The notes under the pieces: generated by a model | What the model was told of the DNA's origin: nothing | What the model saw: the letters and a program-made list of their open reading frames with translations, nothing else | Databases searched by the model: none | Part shown: positions 27,694 to 36,208 of the stretch, piece after piece | How positions within the stretch are numbered: position 1 is the stretch's first letter | Layout of the letters: every line of letters begins with the position of its first letter | Translations under genes and position numbers: made by a program | Assembly: GCF_012163135.1 (NCBI RefSeq) | Contig: NZ_JAAVUP010000001.1 | Span: forward strand, 496,001 to 560,000 | DNA: 64,000 bases | Reading direction: 5' to 3' | Source: Neoroseomonas oryzicola | GTDB lineage: Bacteria; Pseudomonadota; Alphaproteobacteria; Acetobacterales; Acetobacteraceae

Positions 27694-28666
27694 CGCGGAG
27701 CCCCAGTTCGCGCACGGTGCGCTTCTCCTCCTCGTTCTGCGTCATCGCCGCGGTCGCATAGTCCTCGGTGTTGAGGTAGCGCACCGGCATGTCGAAGCGC
27801 GCGATGGTCGCGAGGTGCGCAGGGTCGTAGAGCGCCTCCTTGAAGGCATCGTGCAGCACGCGGACCACACTCGGGTCCATGCCGCGCGGGCCGGCGATGC
27901 CGTAGGTGCTCTCCCCCAGCACGTCGAAGCCGGCATCGCGGAAGGTCGGGACGTTGGGGAAGCGCGCGGCGCGCTCGCTCATCCACACGCCGATCGGCCG
28001 CACGCGGCCTTCCAGTGCCATGTCGGCCCAGGCGCTGGTCTCGGCGGAAAAGTGGATGTCGCCCGCCAGCAGCGCCTGCAGGTTCGGCGCCGCCCCGCGG
28101 AAGGGCACCGCCACCCAGTCGATCCCGGCCAACCGCGCGAGGCGCGTCATCTGCACATCGGTCGTGTTGGCGCCCGGCGTGCCGTAGCTCAGCTTGCCGG
28201 GGTTGGCCCGCGCATAGGCGACGAGGTCCTGCATCGAATGCCATGGCGCATCGGGCCGCACCACGACGCCGCCCATGTAGCCAACCAATCGGATGATCCA
28301 GGAGAAGTCCCGCGTCGGATCCCATTGCGGGCGATCCGTCATCGCCGGCATGCGGAAGACGCCGTTCGGCATCTGCCCGAGGGTGTAGCCGTCCGGCCGC
28401 GCTTCCTTCGCCATGTGCAGCGCGCCGAGCGTCCCCGAGGCCCCCGGCCGGTTCTCGACGATGACGGGCTGCCCCAGTCGCCGCGAGGCCTGGTCGCAGA
28501 CCGATCGCATCTGGATGTCCGTCGCCCCGCCCGGCGTCCAGGGCACGAGCATGCGGATCGGCCGGTCGGGATAGCGCCCCTGCTGCGCGAGGGACGGGCG
28601 GCTCAAAAGCGACGCGCCGCCGGCCAGCAGGATGGCACGACGGCGCGACATCGACGCCTGGGGCAT
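27686..28666 (-). CDS. Tripartite tricarboxylate transporter receptor (TctC/Bug family), orphan
   Basis: A 326-residue Bug-family periplasmic receptor. The leader MPQASMSRRRAILLAGGAS has an SRRR-type Tat-like motif ending at SLAQQ. The mature part starts YPDRPIRMLVPWTPGGATD, and VIVENRPGASGTLGA is diagnostic. No tctA or tctB permease lies nearby, which is common in this family, where receptors greatly outnumber permeases. GGAGGA precedes the ATG at 28666. Confidence 0.9.
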   Translation of the reverse strand: MPQASMSRRRAILLAGGASLLSRPSLAQQGRYPDRPIRMLVPWTPGGATDIQMRSVCDQASRRLGQPVIVENRPGASGTLGALHMAKEARPDGYTLGQMPNGVFRMPAMTDRPQWDPTRDFSWIIRLVGYMGGVVVRPDAPWHSMQDLVAYARANPGKLSYGTPGANTTDVQMTRLARLAGIDWVAVPFRGAAPNLQALLAGDIHFSAETSAWADMALEGRVRPIGVWMSERAARFPNVPTFRDAGFDVLGESTYGIAGPRGMDPSVVRVLHDAFKEALYDPAHLATIARFDMPVRYLNTEDYATAAMTQNEEEKRTVRELGLRAS

Positions 28667-28721
28667 GCGCTTCCTCCGGAACTCTTCTTGTCCGGAAAGG
28701 CTAGCATGCGCCGGGCAAGGA

Positions 28722-28743
28722 CCGGGGAGGGAAATCTCCCCGG
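28722..28743 (-). terminator. Stem-loop after peroxiredoxin gene
   Basis: An 8-bp perfect stem (CCGGGGAG / CTCCCCGG) with a 6-nt loop lies 13 bp downstream of the peroxiredoxin stop and upstream of the tctC-like gene. It lacks a U-tract. Its G/C-run composition recalls the hairpins at 23069 and 39063, but the CTTCTTTGG tail is absent. Confidence 0.45.
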
Positions 28744-28756
28744 CCCGGGGCGGCCC

Positions 28757-29419
28757 TCAGCCCTGCGGCTGCGGCACGATCCGGATATAGGGCTTCGGCT
28801 CCTTCCAGCCGGCCGGGAAGAGCTTCTTCGCGTCCTCGTTGTTGACCGAGCCCGCGATGATCACGTCCTGCCCGTGCTTCCAGTTCGCCGGCGTCGCCAC
28901 CTTGTGCTTCGCGGTGAGTTGCAGGCTGTCGAGCAGGCGCAGCACCTCGTCGAAGTTGCGCCCGGCGGTCATCGGGTAGGCGAGGTAGGCCTTCACCTGC
29001 TTGTCCGGCCCGATGAAGACGACGACGCGCACCGTCTGGTTGGTCGCGGCCGTACGGCCCTCCGAGGTGGTGCCCGCATCAGCCGGCAGCATGCCGTAGA
29101 GCTTCGACACCTCGAGCGTCGGGTCGCCGATCATCGGGTAGGTCACGGCATGGCCGGTGACCTCGGCGATGTCGCCTTCCCAGCGCTTGTGGCTGTCGAC
29201 CGGGTCGACGCTGAGGCCGATGATCTTCGTGTTGCGCTTGTCGAACTCCGGCTTCAGCCCGGCCATGGTGCCGAGCTCGGTCGTGCAGACCGGGGTGAAG
29301 TCCTTCGGATGGCTGAACAGGATCGCCCAGCCGTTGCCGATCCACTCATGGAAGCGGATGCGTCCCTGCGTGGTGTCGGCTTCGAAATCCGGGGCCGTCT
29401 GGCCGATGGCGATGGTCAT
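28757..29419 (-). CDS. Peroxiredoxin (1-Cys Prx6-type)
   Basis: A 220-residue thiol peroxidase. The peroxidatic cysteine is Cys45 in HPKDFTPVCTTE, the Prx6/AhpC-TSA consensus. No resolving cysteine is seen in the remaining sequence, and the long C-terminal extension ending KPYIRIVPQPQ is typical of 1-Cys Prx6 proteins. It reduces H2O2 or organic hydroperoxides in the cytoplasm. The start at 29419 follows AGGGAG. The 140 bp upstream contain an AT-richer patch at about 29475-29512, unusual for this window and a likely promoter region, but no clear -35/-10 pair was found. Confidence 0.9.
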   Translation of the reverse strand: MTIAIGQTAPDFEADTTQGRIRFHEWIGNGWAILFSHPKDFTPVCTTELGTMAGLKPEFDKRNTKIIGLSVDPVDSHKRWEGDIAEVTGHAVTYPMIGDPTLEVSKLYGMLPADAGTTSEGRTAATNQTVRVVVFIGPDKQVKAYLAYPMTAGRNFDEVLRLLDSLQLTAKHKVATPANWKHGQDVIIAGSVNNEDAKKLFPAGWKEPKPYIRIVPQPQG

Positions 29420-29559
29420 TGCGCACTCCCTCTGTGTCGCGTGCGGCGGCGGACGGCACCACGCGACGACGTTCCGCTCAAGTGAAATGTTACGCATGTC
29501 TAAAGTTGCTTGCGCGGAGAACGCGCTTCTCCCGTTCCCTCGCAGCGCGCCAAGGCCGT

Positions 29560-30531
29560 TCACGCCCCCACGGCGGCAACGCGCCGGATCGCATCGGCCA
29601 CGCGCGCCGGCGACAGACGGATGGAGTCCTCTAGAGGCGGGCTGAAGGGGACCGGGGCGCGCGGCGAGCCAAGGCGCTCCACCGCGCGCAGCCCGCCCGG
29701 TCCCAGAGCCTCCACGACGCGCGCGACGACCTCGGCTCCGAAGCCGGAGACGGTCACGGCCTCATGCACCACCAGCAGCCGGCCGGTGCGCCGGGCGGAG
29801 GCGATCACCGCCGCCTCGTCCCAGGGCCACAGGCTGCGAAGGTCGAAGACGTCGCAGGCGATGCCGCTCTCGCGCGCCGCCTGCTCGACGACCGGCACCA
29901 TGGCCGACCAGGTCACCACCGTCAGCGCATCGCCCTGGGCGGCGTGGCGCGCGACGCCGAAGGGGATCGGCGCGATCTCCTCCATCACCTCGCCTTCGGC
30001 GGTCCAGAGGTTCTTCGGTTCCATCAGCACCACGGGATCGTCCGACCGGACCGCGGATTTCAGCAGCCCTGCCGCATCCGCCGGCGTGCCGGGTGCCGCG
30101 ACCACCAAGCCGGGGATATGCGTCAGCCAGGCCTCCAGGCACTGGCTGTGCTGCGCCGCCGAGTTCCGCCACATCCCCTGCGGCATCCGCACCACCAGCG
30201 CCGCGCGCCCCTGGCCGCCGAACATGTAGCGGACCTTGGCGATCTGGCTGACGAGCTCGTCCATGGCGCAAAGGGTGAAGTCCGCGATTCGCATCTCCAC
30301 CACCGGTCGCGTGCCGCACAGCGCGGCACCAAGGCCGGCGCCCATGATGGTGCTCTCGCTGATCGGGGTGGAGACGATGCGATCGGTGCCGAACTCCTCG
30401 GCCAGGCCCTTGTATTGGCCGAAGATGCCGCCCTGGACGAGGTCCTCACCGAGCGCCCAGACCAGCGGGTCGCGGCGCATCTCCTCGGCGAGCGCACGAC
30501 GCGCCGCCTCGGCGAAGGTCATGCGCGTCAT
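29560..30531 (-). CDS. 2-oxoacid (pyruvate/acetoin) dehydrogenase E1, beta subunit
   Basis: A 323-residue E1-beta/transketolase-like subunit. It shows the GEDLVQGGIFGQYKGLAEEFG region, the ThDP-contacting Glu in PISESTIMGAGLGAA, and a transketolase C-terminal domain with VFDLRSLWPWDEAAV. It works with the alpha subunit encoded immediately upstream (4-bp overlap). No E2 or E3 gene is nearby. It may therefore serve acetoin or another 2-oxoacid with E2/E3 supplied from elsewhere. Confidence 0.88.
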   Translation of the reverse strand: MTRMTFAEAARRALAEEMRRDPLVWALGEDLVQGGIFGQYKGLAEEFGTDRIVSTPISESTIMGAGLGAALCGTRPVVEMRIADFTLCAMDELVSQIAKVRYMFGGQGRAALVVRMPQGMWRNSAAQHSQCLEAWLTHIPGLVVAAPGTPADAAGLLKSAVRSDDPVVLMEPKNLWTAEGEVMEEIAPIPFGVARHAAQGDALTVVTWSAMVPVVEQAARESGIACDVFDLRSLWPWDEAAVIASARRTGRLLVVHEAVTVSGFGAEVVARVVEALGPGGLRAVERLGSPRAPVPFSPPLEDSIRLSPARVADAIRRVAAVGA

Positions 30532-31493
30532 GCCGGCGCCCCCGCATCCTGGACGTCGGTGAAGGCAGCACCGGGATCGGGCCAGGGCGCGGCCATGGCC
30601 GCAGCGCGGTGCCCGGCCATCTCGGCCGCCGCCTCGGCCTCGACGGCGGCAACCTCCTCCGGGTCGAGCAGCGCGGCCAGCCGGCGGATGCAGTCGCGCC
30701 CGCGCGCCGCCGCGGCTTCCTCAGCCGGGCGATAACCCGCCGCGTCGGTGCCCGTGTGACCTTCCCAGCGATAGCATTTCGCGTGCAGGAACTGCGGGCC
30801 GCCGCCGCCGCGGATGCGCGCAACGAGTTCCGCCGCCACTGCGTCGACCGACAGCACATCCTCGCCGTCCACGGCCGTGGCCGGCACGCCGCATGCCTCG
30901 GCGCGCACGGCCGGCCCGCCGCCCGCCGTCACCGCGCTGTTGCGCGTGAAGGCCGCGAATCCGTTGTCCTCGCAGACGAACAGCACCGGCAGGCGATACA
31001 GCGCCGCCCAGTTCATCCCCTCGAGGAACGGTCCGCGGTTCACCGCCCCATCGCCGAAGAAGCACGCCACGATCGCGTCCTCCTTCGTCAGCCGGATGGC
31101 CTGCGCAGCGCCGCAAGCGATCGGGATGCCCGCGCCCACTACGCCATTCGCACCCAACATTCCCACCGCGAAATCCGCGATGTGCATCGACCCGCCCTTG
31201 CCGCCGCAGGACCCGCCCGCGCGGCCGTGCAGTTCCAGCATCATCGCCCGCGCATCCGCGCCCTTGGCGATGGCGTGCCCATGCCCGCGATGCGTGGAGG
31301 TGATGCGATCCGCACGCCGCAGGTTCGCGCAGACGCCGACCGCGACACCTTCCTGCCCGATCGAGGGATGCACCACGCCCGGCGCCTCCCCGGACCTCAT
31401 CGCGGCGACGGCCTCGCGCTCGAAGGCGCGGATGCGCGCCATGTCGCGCAGCATCGCGACCCGCCGCGCCGTCTCGTTGGACGCGCTGGACAT
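30528..31493 (-). CDS. 2-oxoacid (pyruvate/acetoin) dehydrogenase E1, alpha subunit
   Basis: A 321-residue E1-alpha protein with the ThDP motif GDGAVNRGPFLEG...CEDN (GDG-x(24)-N type), RGHGHAIAKG and GGSMHIAD. These features fit the acetoin/pyruvate dehydrogenase alpha group. The start at 31493 (MSSASNETARR) follows GGAGGGG; the frame is open to 31631 without conservation. It is divergent from the duplicated-domain gene at 31564, with only 70 bp between starts, so the two directions may share control. Confidence 0.88.
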   Translation of the reverse strand: MSSASNETARRVAMLRDMARIRAFEREAVAAMRSGEAPGVVHPSIGQEGVAVGVCANLRRADRITSTHRGHGHAIAKGADARAMMLELHGRAGGSCGGKGGSMHIADFAVGMLGANGVVGAGIPIACGAAQAIRLTKEDAIVACFFGDGAVNRGPFLEGMNWAALYRLPVLFVCEDNGFAAFTRNSAVTAGGGPAVRAEACGVPATAVDGEDVLSVDAVAAELVARIRGGGGPQFLHAKCYRWEGHTGTDAAGYRPAEEAAAARGRDCIRRLAALLDPEEVAAVEAEAAAEMAGHRAAAMAAPWPDPGAAFTDVQDAGAPA

Positions 31494-31563
31494 CCGGTCC
31501 CCTCCCCTGTTGCCAGCCCTTCCGGCGCGCTCTACTCCCGAGGCAGGGAGAGGAAACGCGGCC

Positions 31564-32385
31564 ATGCTGGAACGGCTCATCGTCGTCGACAGCGTCACCC
31601 GGCTGGGGCCGGAGGCGCAAGGGCGGGTCATCGTCGGCGGCTCCCATGGCGGGGTCTATGCGGCCTATCTCGCGGCCAAAGCCCGCGTCGCCGGCGTGCT
31701 GCTGAACGACGCCGGGCTCGGGCTCGATCGGGCTGGCATCGCGGGGCTCGACTACCTGCAGCCGCTCGGCATTCCGGCCGCCTGTTGTTCCCACCGCAGC
31801 GCGCGCATCGGGGATGGCTTCGACATGCTCGGCCGCGGCATCGTCAGCCATGTGAATGCCGCTGCCGCGGCGGTGGGCGTGGAACCCGGCATGTGGTGCC
31901 GCGAGGCAGCGCGTCGCCTGGCCGCCGCGCCGGTGCCGGTGGTGGACGCGCCCGACAGCGTGGAATCGCGCTTCCCGGTCGCCGTGCCGGGCCGCGCCCG
32001 GGCCTCGGCCATGGACTCCAACTCGCTGATGACGACCGACGACGACGGCACGGTCGTCGTCACCGGCAGCCATGGCGGACTGCTCGGTGGAAGGCCCGAG
32101 ACGGCCGCGCGCGCCGCCGTCTTCGCCGCGCTCTACAACGACGCCGATGGCGGCATCGACGGCGCCGGCTTCACGCGGCTGCCGGCGCTCGATGCGCGCG
32201 GCATCGCGGCCGCCACCTATTCCGCCTGGACGGCGCGGATCGGCGATGGCCGTTCCGCCGTCGAGACCGGCGTCGTCTCCTGCGTCAACCGCCGCGCCGC
32301 CGCGCTGGGCCTGAGGCCCGGCGGCACGGTGCGCGACGCCATCACCCTGCTGGCCGAAGCGATCGAGAAGGACCACCGCGCGTGA
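31564..32385 (+). CDS. Uncharacterised protein with an internal tandem duplication (two SHGG domains)
   Basis: I do not recognise this 273-residue protein. It consists of two homologous halves, about residues 20-122 and 162-266. Each half has, in the same order, V-x-V-x-GSHGG, L-x-NDA, G-x-D-x-AG, a GI-x-AA segment, the identical ARIGDG, and G-x-VS-x-VN followed by a small PG...R helix. There is no leader or membrane segment, so it is probably cytoplasmic. The conserved His, Asn-Asp and Gly-Asp-Gly positions look like an active or ligand site used twice. GGGAGAGGA precedes the ATG. Its stop overlaps the GTG start of the following ThDP enzyme (GTGA), which argues for a shared pathway or complex. 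Confidence 0.75.
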   Translation: MLERLIVVDSVTRLGPEAQGRVIVGGSHGGVYAAYLAAKARVAGVLLNDAGLGLDRAGIAGLDYLQPLGIPAACCSHRSARIGDGFDMLGRGIVSHVNAAAAAVGVEPGMWCREAARRLAAAPVPVVDAPDSVESRFPVAVPGRARASAMDSNSLMTTDDDGTVVVTGSHGGLLGGRPETAARAAVFAALYNDADGGIDGAGFTRLPALDARGIAAATYSAWTARIGDGRSAVETGVVSCVNRRAAALGLRPGGTVRDAITLLAEAIEKDHRA

Positions 32386-34121
32386 CCGCTTCCAACACCA
32401 CCCTGACCATCACCGGCGGCGAGGCGCTCGCGCGCATGCTCGAGGCCCACAAGGTGGGCCCGATGTTCGGCATGGGCGGCTTCCAGCTGCTGCCCTTCTA
32501 CGAGGCGGTCCGCGCGCTGAGCCTCAAGCACTACCTGATCAACGACGAGCGCTGCGGCACCTTCGCCGCCGATGCCTGGGCGCGGGTGACCAACCGCCCG
32601 GGCGTGGTGGATGCGACGCTCGGGCCGGGGGCGACGAACCTCGTCACGGGCCTCGTAGAATCGCTGAACGCGGGGATCCCGCTGGTCGCCATCGTCGGCG
32701 ACGCCAACCGCGACCACGCCTGGAAGAACATGACGCAGGAGGCGCGGCAGGTGGAGATCCTCCGCCCCGCCTGCAAGGAACTGATCCGCGTCGAGAGCAC
32801 GAAGCGCATCCCCGAATTCGTCCGCCGCGCCTTCGCGGTCGCGACCTCGGGCCGGCCCGGCCCCGTGGTGCTCGACGTCCCCGAGGATGTCTGCCACGGC
32901 GAACATACCTTCGGCGCCGACGAGATCTGGGCCGATCCCGGCACGCTGCAGGCCCAGGCGCGGCGCACGCGTCCCGACGGCCGCGAGCTGGAACGCGCCG
33001 CGGCCCTTCTCGCCAGGGCGAAGCGCCCGCTGCTGCTGGTCGGCGGCGGCATCCATGTCAGCGGCGCGCATGACGCGCTGCTCGCCCTCGCGGAAGCGCA
33101 GAGGATTCCCGTCGCGCACACCATGTCCGGCAAGGGCGCGATCGCCTGCACGCATCCGCTCTCGGCCGGCGTCTTCGGGCGCTATTCGCGCATCGCCAAC
33201 GACTTCGTCGCCGAGGCCGACCTGCTGATCGTCGTCGGCTGCAAGCTCGGCGAGATCGCGACCAAGCGCTTCTCCCTCATGCCCGCCGGCGTGCCGGTCG
33301 TGCATATCGAGATCGTGCCGGAGGAGATCGGCCGCACGACGCGCGCCGATGTCGCGCTCGCCGCCGATGCGCGCCTGGCGCTCGAGGACCTGCTCGCCGC
33401 CCTGCCTGCTGGCCCCCTGCCCGATGGCCGCGCCGACTTCGCCGCCGCCGTCGCCCCGCGCATGGCCGCCTGGCGCGTCGGCGCCGCCGACCGGCTGGAA
33501 TCGAACGAGACGCCGATCAATGTGGGCCGCCTGATCAACGAGTTGAACATCGCCATGGCGGATGACGACATCCTCGTCGCCGATGGCGGCTTCGCCGGGC
33601 ATTGGGGCGGGCTGCTGTTCGACACCAAGAAGGCCGGGCGGCACTTCATCGCCGACCGCGGCTTCGCCTCCATCGGCTACGGCGCGCCGGGCGCCATGGG
33701 CGCGCAGATGGCCGCAGGGCCGAAGCGCCGCGTCGTCGGCCTCACCGGCGATGGCGGCTTCAACATGACGATCGGCGAGATCGAGACCGCGCGCCGGACC
33801 GGCGCGAACTACGTGCTCTGCGTCTTCAACAACGGCGCCTCGGGCTATGTGAAGGCGCTGCAGCACGCGGTCTATGGACCGGGCAAGTACCAGTCCTCGG
33901 AACTGGCCGAAACCGACTACGCCGCCGCCGCCCGCGCCTTCGGCTGCCACGGCATCCGCGTGGAAGGCCCCGATGCGCTCGCCGGCGCGATCCGCGAGGG
34001 TCTCGCGAACACCGACACCCCCACCGTCCTCGACGTCATCGTCACCCGCGACCCGGCCCGGATGCTGCCCGGCGTCGACAACCGCACCCTGAAGGTCGAG
34101 AAGGGCGACCGGCCGGTCTGA
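32382..34121 (+). CDS. Thiamine-diphosphate-dependent enzyme (acetolactate-synthase/benzoylformate-decarboxylase-like)
   Basis: A 579-residue three-domain ThDP enzyme. The N-terminal PYR domain has the activating Glu in NDERCGTFAADAWAR, and GPGATNLVTGLVES follows. A central domain of the FAD/ADP type begins near KRPLLLVGGGIHVSG. The C-terminal PP domain has TGDGGFNMTIGEIETA...VFNN (GDG-x-N). It would act on a 2-oxo acid or a related carbonyl; the reaction cannot be specified. The start is GTG at 32382, overlapping the SHGG-protein stop, and not a far longer open frame extending back to 30609. Confidence 0.88.
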   Translation: MTASNTTLTITGGEALARMLEAHKVGPMFGMGGFQLLPFYEAVRALSLKHYLINDERCGTFAADAWARVTNRPGVVDATLGPGATNLVTGLVESLNAGIPLVAIVGDANRDHAWKNMTQEARQVEILRPACKELIRVESTKRIPEFVRRAFAVATSGRPGPVVLDVPEDVCHGEHTFGADEIWADPGTLQAQARRTRPDGRELERAAALLARAKRPLLLVGGGIHVSGAHDALLALAEAQRIPVAHTMSGKGAIACTHPLSAGVFGRYSRIANDFVAEADLLIVVGCKLGEIATKRFSLMPAGVPVVHIEIVPEEIGRTTRADVALAADARLALEDLLAALPAGPLPDGRADFAAAVAPRMAAWRVGAADRLESNETPINVGRLINELNIAMADDDILVADGGFAGHWGGLLFDTKKAGRHFIADRGFASIGYGAPGAMGAQMAAGPKRRVVGLTGDGGFNMTIGEIETARRTGANYVLCVFNNGASGYVKALQHAVYGPGKYQSSELAETDYAAAARAFGCHGIRVEGPDALAGAIREGLANTDTPTVLDVIVTRDPARMLPGVDNRTLKVEKGDRPV

Positions 34122-34176
34122 TCCCGGCCGCGGAAAGACCACATCGCCGCCGCGTTCGGCGCTAGACTGCCAAGCC

Positions 34177-34620
34177 ATGAGGGAACGCCGAGCCATCCTG
34201 GCCGCCACGGGCCTGCTGCTCCTCGCCGGGCCGCTCGCGGCCCAGACGAGCGAACCGGGCCTGCCGCGCGTCATCTACGGCGCGACGCCGCCGCAGGTCC
34301 TCTACGGCCCGTCCTCGGCGCCGCCGGCGGCTCCCGAGGCCCCCCGCATCCCGCCTCCGGCGCCGCAGCAGGCGCCCCAGGGCAGCCTGACCTACGAATC
34401 CGGTCCGGCCTATGTGCCGCCCCCGGCCTATTGGGGCGGGCCGCCCGGCTACTGGCGTCCGCCGCCGCGCCATGTCGGCCCGCCCATCGAGAACCCGCCG
34501 CGTTACCTGCCACCCGACACGAGCCGCTTCGAGCGCCCCCTGCCCCAGGGCCGCTATGTCGGCCGCCCGCCCAGCGCGCCCCCGGAAACCCTCCGTTACG
34601 GACGGCCACCGGGTTACTAG
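34177..34620 (+). CDS. Secreted Pro/Tyr-rich small protein
   Basis: A 147-residue protein with a clear signal peptide (MRERRAILAATGLLLLAGPLAAQ). The mature region is dominated by Pro, Tyr and Gly in PPAYWGGPPGYW-like patches. No catalytic domain is visible, and it is probably disordered and periplasmic or surface-located. It precedes a second Pro/Tyr-rich envelope gene on the same strand. It could be structural; no function is assigned. Confidence 0.7.
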   Translation: MRERRAILAATGLLLLAGPLAAQTSEPGLPRVIYGATPPQVLYGPSSAPPAAPEAPRIPPPAPQQAPQGSLTYESGPAYVPPPAYWGGPPGYWRPPPRHVGPPIENPPRYLPPDTSRFERPLPQGRYVGRPPSAPPETLRYGRPPGY

Positions 34621-34692
34621 ACCGTCGCCACAGCCTCGCCATGCTTGCACGCGATGGTTGTGACTGAGACTCGACACTCGAAGGAACGACGC

Positions 34693-35199
34693 ATGTCGCC
34701 CAGGACCAGGTTCGCGTTGGCCGGCATGGCGGTGCTGCTCGCTGCCGGCTGCACCAACCCCTACGACCCCACCCAGCGTGCCGCGGGCGGCGCGCTGATC
34801 GGCGCGGGCACGGGTGCCGCGATCGGCGGCCTGGCCAGCGGCCCGCGTGGCGCGGCGGTCGGCGCCCTCGCGGGCGGCCTGGGCGGTGCGGCGATCGGCG
34901 CGGTGACGACACCGCAGCCGCCACCCGCGCAGCAGGGCGGTTGGGGCAGCGCACCTTACTACGCTCCGCCGCCGCAGCCGGGCGCCTCGACCTATTATCC
35001 GCCGCAGGGTGGCGGGCAGCCCTATTACCCGCCGCCTTCGGGTGGAGGCTATGTCTCGGCGCCCTATGGCGGCGGCTACCAGCAGCAGCCGCCCCCGCCG
35101 CCGCCGGGCTGGCAGCCCCCGCCGGGTTCATACTGGCAGCCTCAGCCTTATGCCGGCGCCTATTACGCGCCGCCGGAGCCGACCTACTACCGCTACTGA
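34693..35199 (+). CDS. Glycine-zipper lipoprotein with Pro/Tyr/Gly-rich tail
   Basis: A 168-residue predicted lipoprotein. A lipobox (LLAAGC) ends the leader starting MSPRTRFALAGMAVL. Residues about 30-75 form a glycine-zipper with repeated GA/GG spacing (GALIGAGTGAAIGGLA), as in SlyB/YMGG-type envelope proteins. The tail is Pro/Tyr/Gln-rich. AAGGAACGA precedes the ATG at 34693. Its 3' end overlaps the convergent kinase gene by 7 bp. Confidence 0.75.
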   Translation: MSPRTRFALAGMAVLLAAGCTNPYDPTQRAAGGALIGAGTGAAIGGLASGPRGAAVGALAGGLGGAAIGAVTTPQPPPAQQGGWGSAPYYAPPPQPGASTYYPPQGGGQPYYPPPSGGGYVSAPYGGGYQQQPPPPPPGWQPPPGSYWQPQPYAGAYYAPPEPTYYRY

Positions 35200-36083
35200 G
35201 CGGCCAGGATCTCGGCGCGCCGCGGCAGGGACGGGACGGCGCCGAGGCTGCGGCAGGCGAGCGATCCCGCGATGACGCCGCGGCGCAATGCGCCTTCCAT
35301 CGGCAGGCCCTCCGCCAACGCGGCAGCCATGGCGCCGACGAAGGCATCGCCGGCACCGGTGCTGTCGGCCACCTGGGTCGGCGGCGCCGGCAGATGCAGC
35401 GCGCCACCGTCGCGCCCCGCCCAGAACGCCCCGGCCGCCCCCGCCGTCAGCACGACGCCCGAGCCGAACCGCGGCGCCAGCGCGGCCGCCAGTTCGGACG
35501 GCGCGCCGCCCTTTCCGGCGAGCCGCTCCGCCTCCGTTTCGTTGACGACCAGGATGTCCGTAGCCGCGAGCAGCGCCGCGGGCAGATCCCCGGCCGGCGC
35601 CGCGTTCAACAGGGTGCGCCCGCCGGCGGCACGCGCCGCGAGGAAGGCCGCGATCGTCGCCTCGACCGGCGTTTCCAGCTGCGCGACGACCAGCGCGGCT
35701 CCCGCCGCGGCGGGCCGCGCATCCTCCGGCGCGAGCCGCGCATTGGCGCCGGCCAGGATGACGATCTCGTTCTCCCCCGCCGCGTCGAGGAGGATCAGCG
35801 CGGTCCCCGTCGGCGCCCCGGCTTCGCGCCGCACCGCCGTCGCATCGATGCCTTCACCTGCCCAGAGCGCCAGCGCCGCATCGCCCGCCGCATCACGGCC
35901 GATGCAGGCGGCCAGGGTCACCTCCGCCCCGGATCGCGCTGCCGCGACCGCCTGGTTGCTGCCCTTGCCGCCGTGGAAATGCTCGAGCGCCGTGGCGGCG
36001 AGCGTCTCGCCCGGCTTCGGGAAGCGCGGCACGCGCAGCACCGTGTCCTGGTTGTAGGATCCGACGACAAGGATCCGACCCAT
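35193..36083 (-). CDS. rbsK: PfkB-family carbohydrate kinase (ribokinase-like)
   Basis: A 296-residue sugar kinase. The N-terminus GRILVVGSYNQDTVLRVPRFPKPGET and the GGKGSNQAVAAA element match PfkB signature 1. The C-terminal STGAGDAFVGAMAAAL is signature 2, with the catalytic Asp in GAGDAF. Ribokinase is the closest match by pattern, but other pentose or nucleoside kinases are possible. GGGAGGG precedes the start at 36083. No sugar transporter is adjacent. Confidence 0.85.
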   Translation of the reverse strand: MGRILVVGSYNQDTVLRVPRFPKPGETLAATALEHFHGGKGSNQAVAAARSGAEVTLAACIGRDAAGDAALALWAGEGIDATAVRREAGAPTGTALILLDAAGENEIVILAGANARLAPEDARPAAAGAALVVAQLETPVEATIAAFLAARAAGGRTLLNAAPAGDLPAALLAATDILVVNETEAERLAGKGGAPSELAAALAPRFGSGVVLTAGAAGAFWAGRDGGALHLPAPPTQVADSTGAGDAFVGAMAAALAEGLPMEGALRRGVIAGSLACRSLGAVPSLPRRAEILAAQ

Positions 36084-36137
36084 GCTTTCCCTCCCCAAGG
36101 CAGCGCGACGCTGCGGCGAGCCCTCGGCCGGGGTCAA

Positions 36138-36157
36138 GCCTTGCGGCTGCGCAAGGC
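36138..36157. repeat. Perfect inverted repeat in the rbsK-trxC divergent gap
   Basis: GCCTTGCG-GCTG-CGCAAGGC is an 8-bp perfect palindromic arm pair with a 4-nt centre, midway between the divergent kinase and trxC starts (125-bp gap). It may be an operator or a cruciform-prone site. No matching regulator gene is nearby. Confidence 0.35.
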
Positions 36158-36208
36158 AGCACGCGCAGAGGCGCGAGAGGATCTCGACGCATCACGAAGG
36201 ACCCCGCC

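Noticed and set aside
30609..32381. The 591-codon upstream extension of the ThDP enzyme frame
   Set aside because: It runs antisense across E1-alpha and out of frame through the SHGG gene. The family N-terminus begins at the GTG at 32382.
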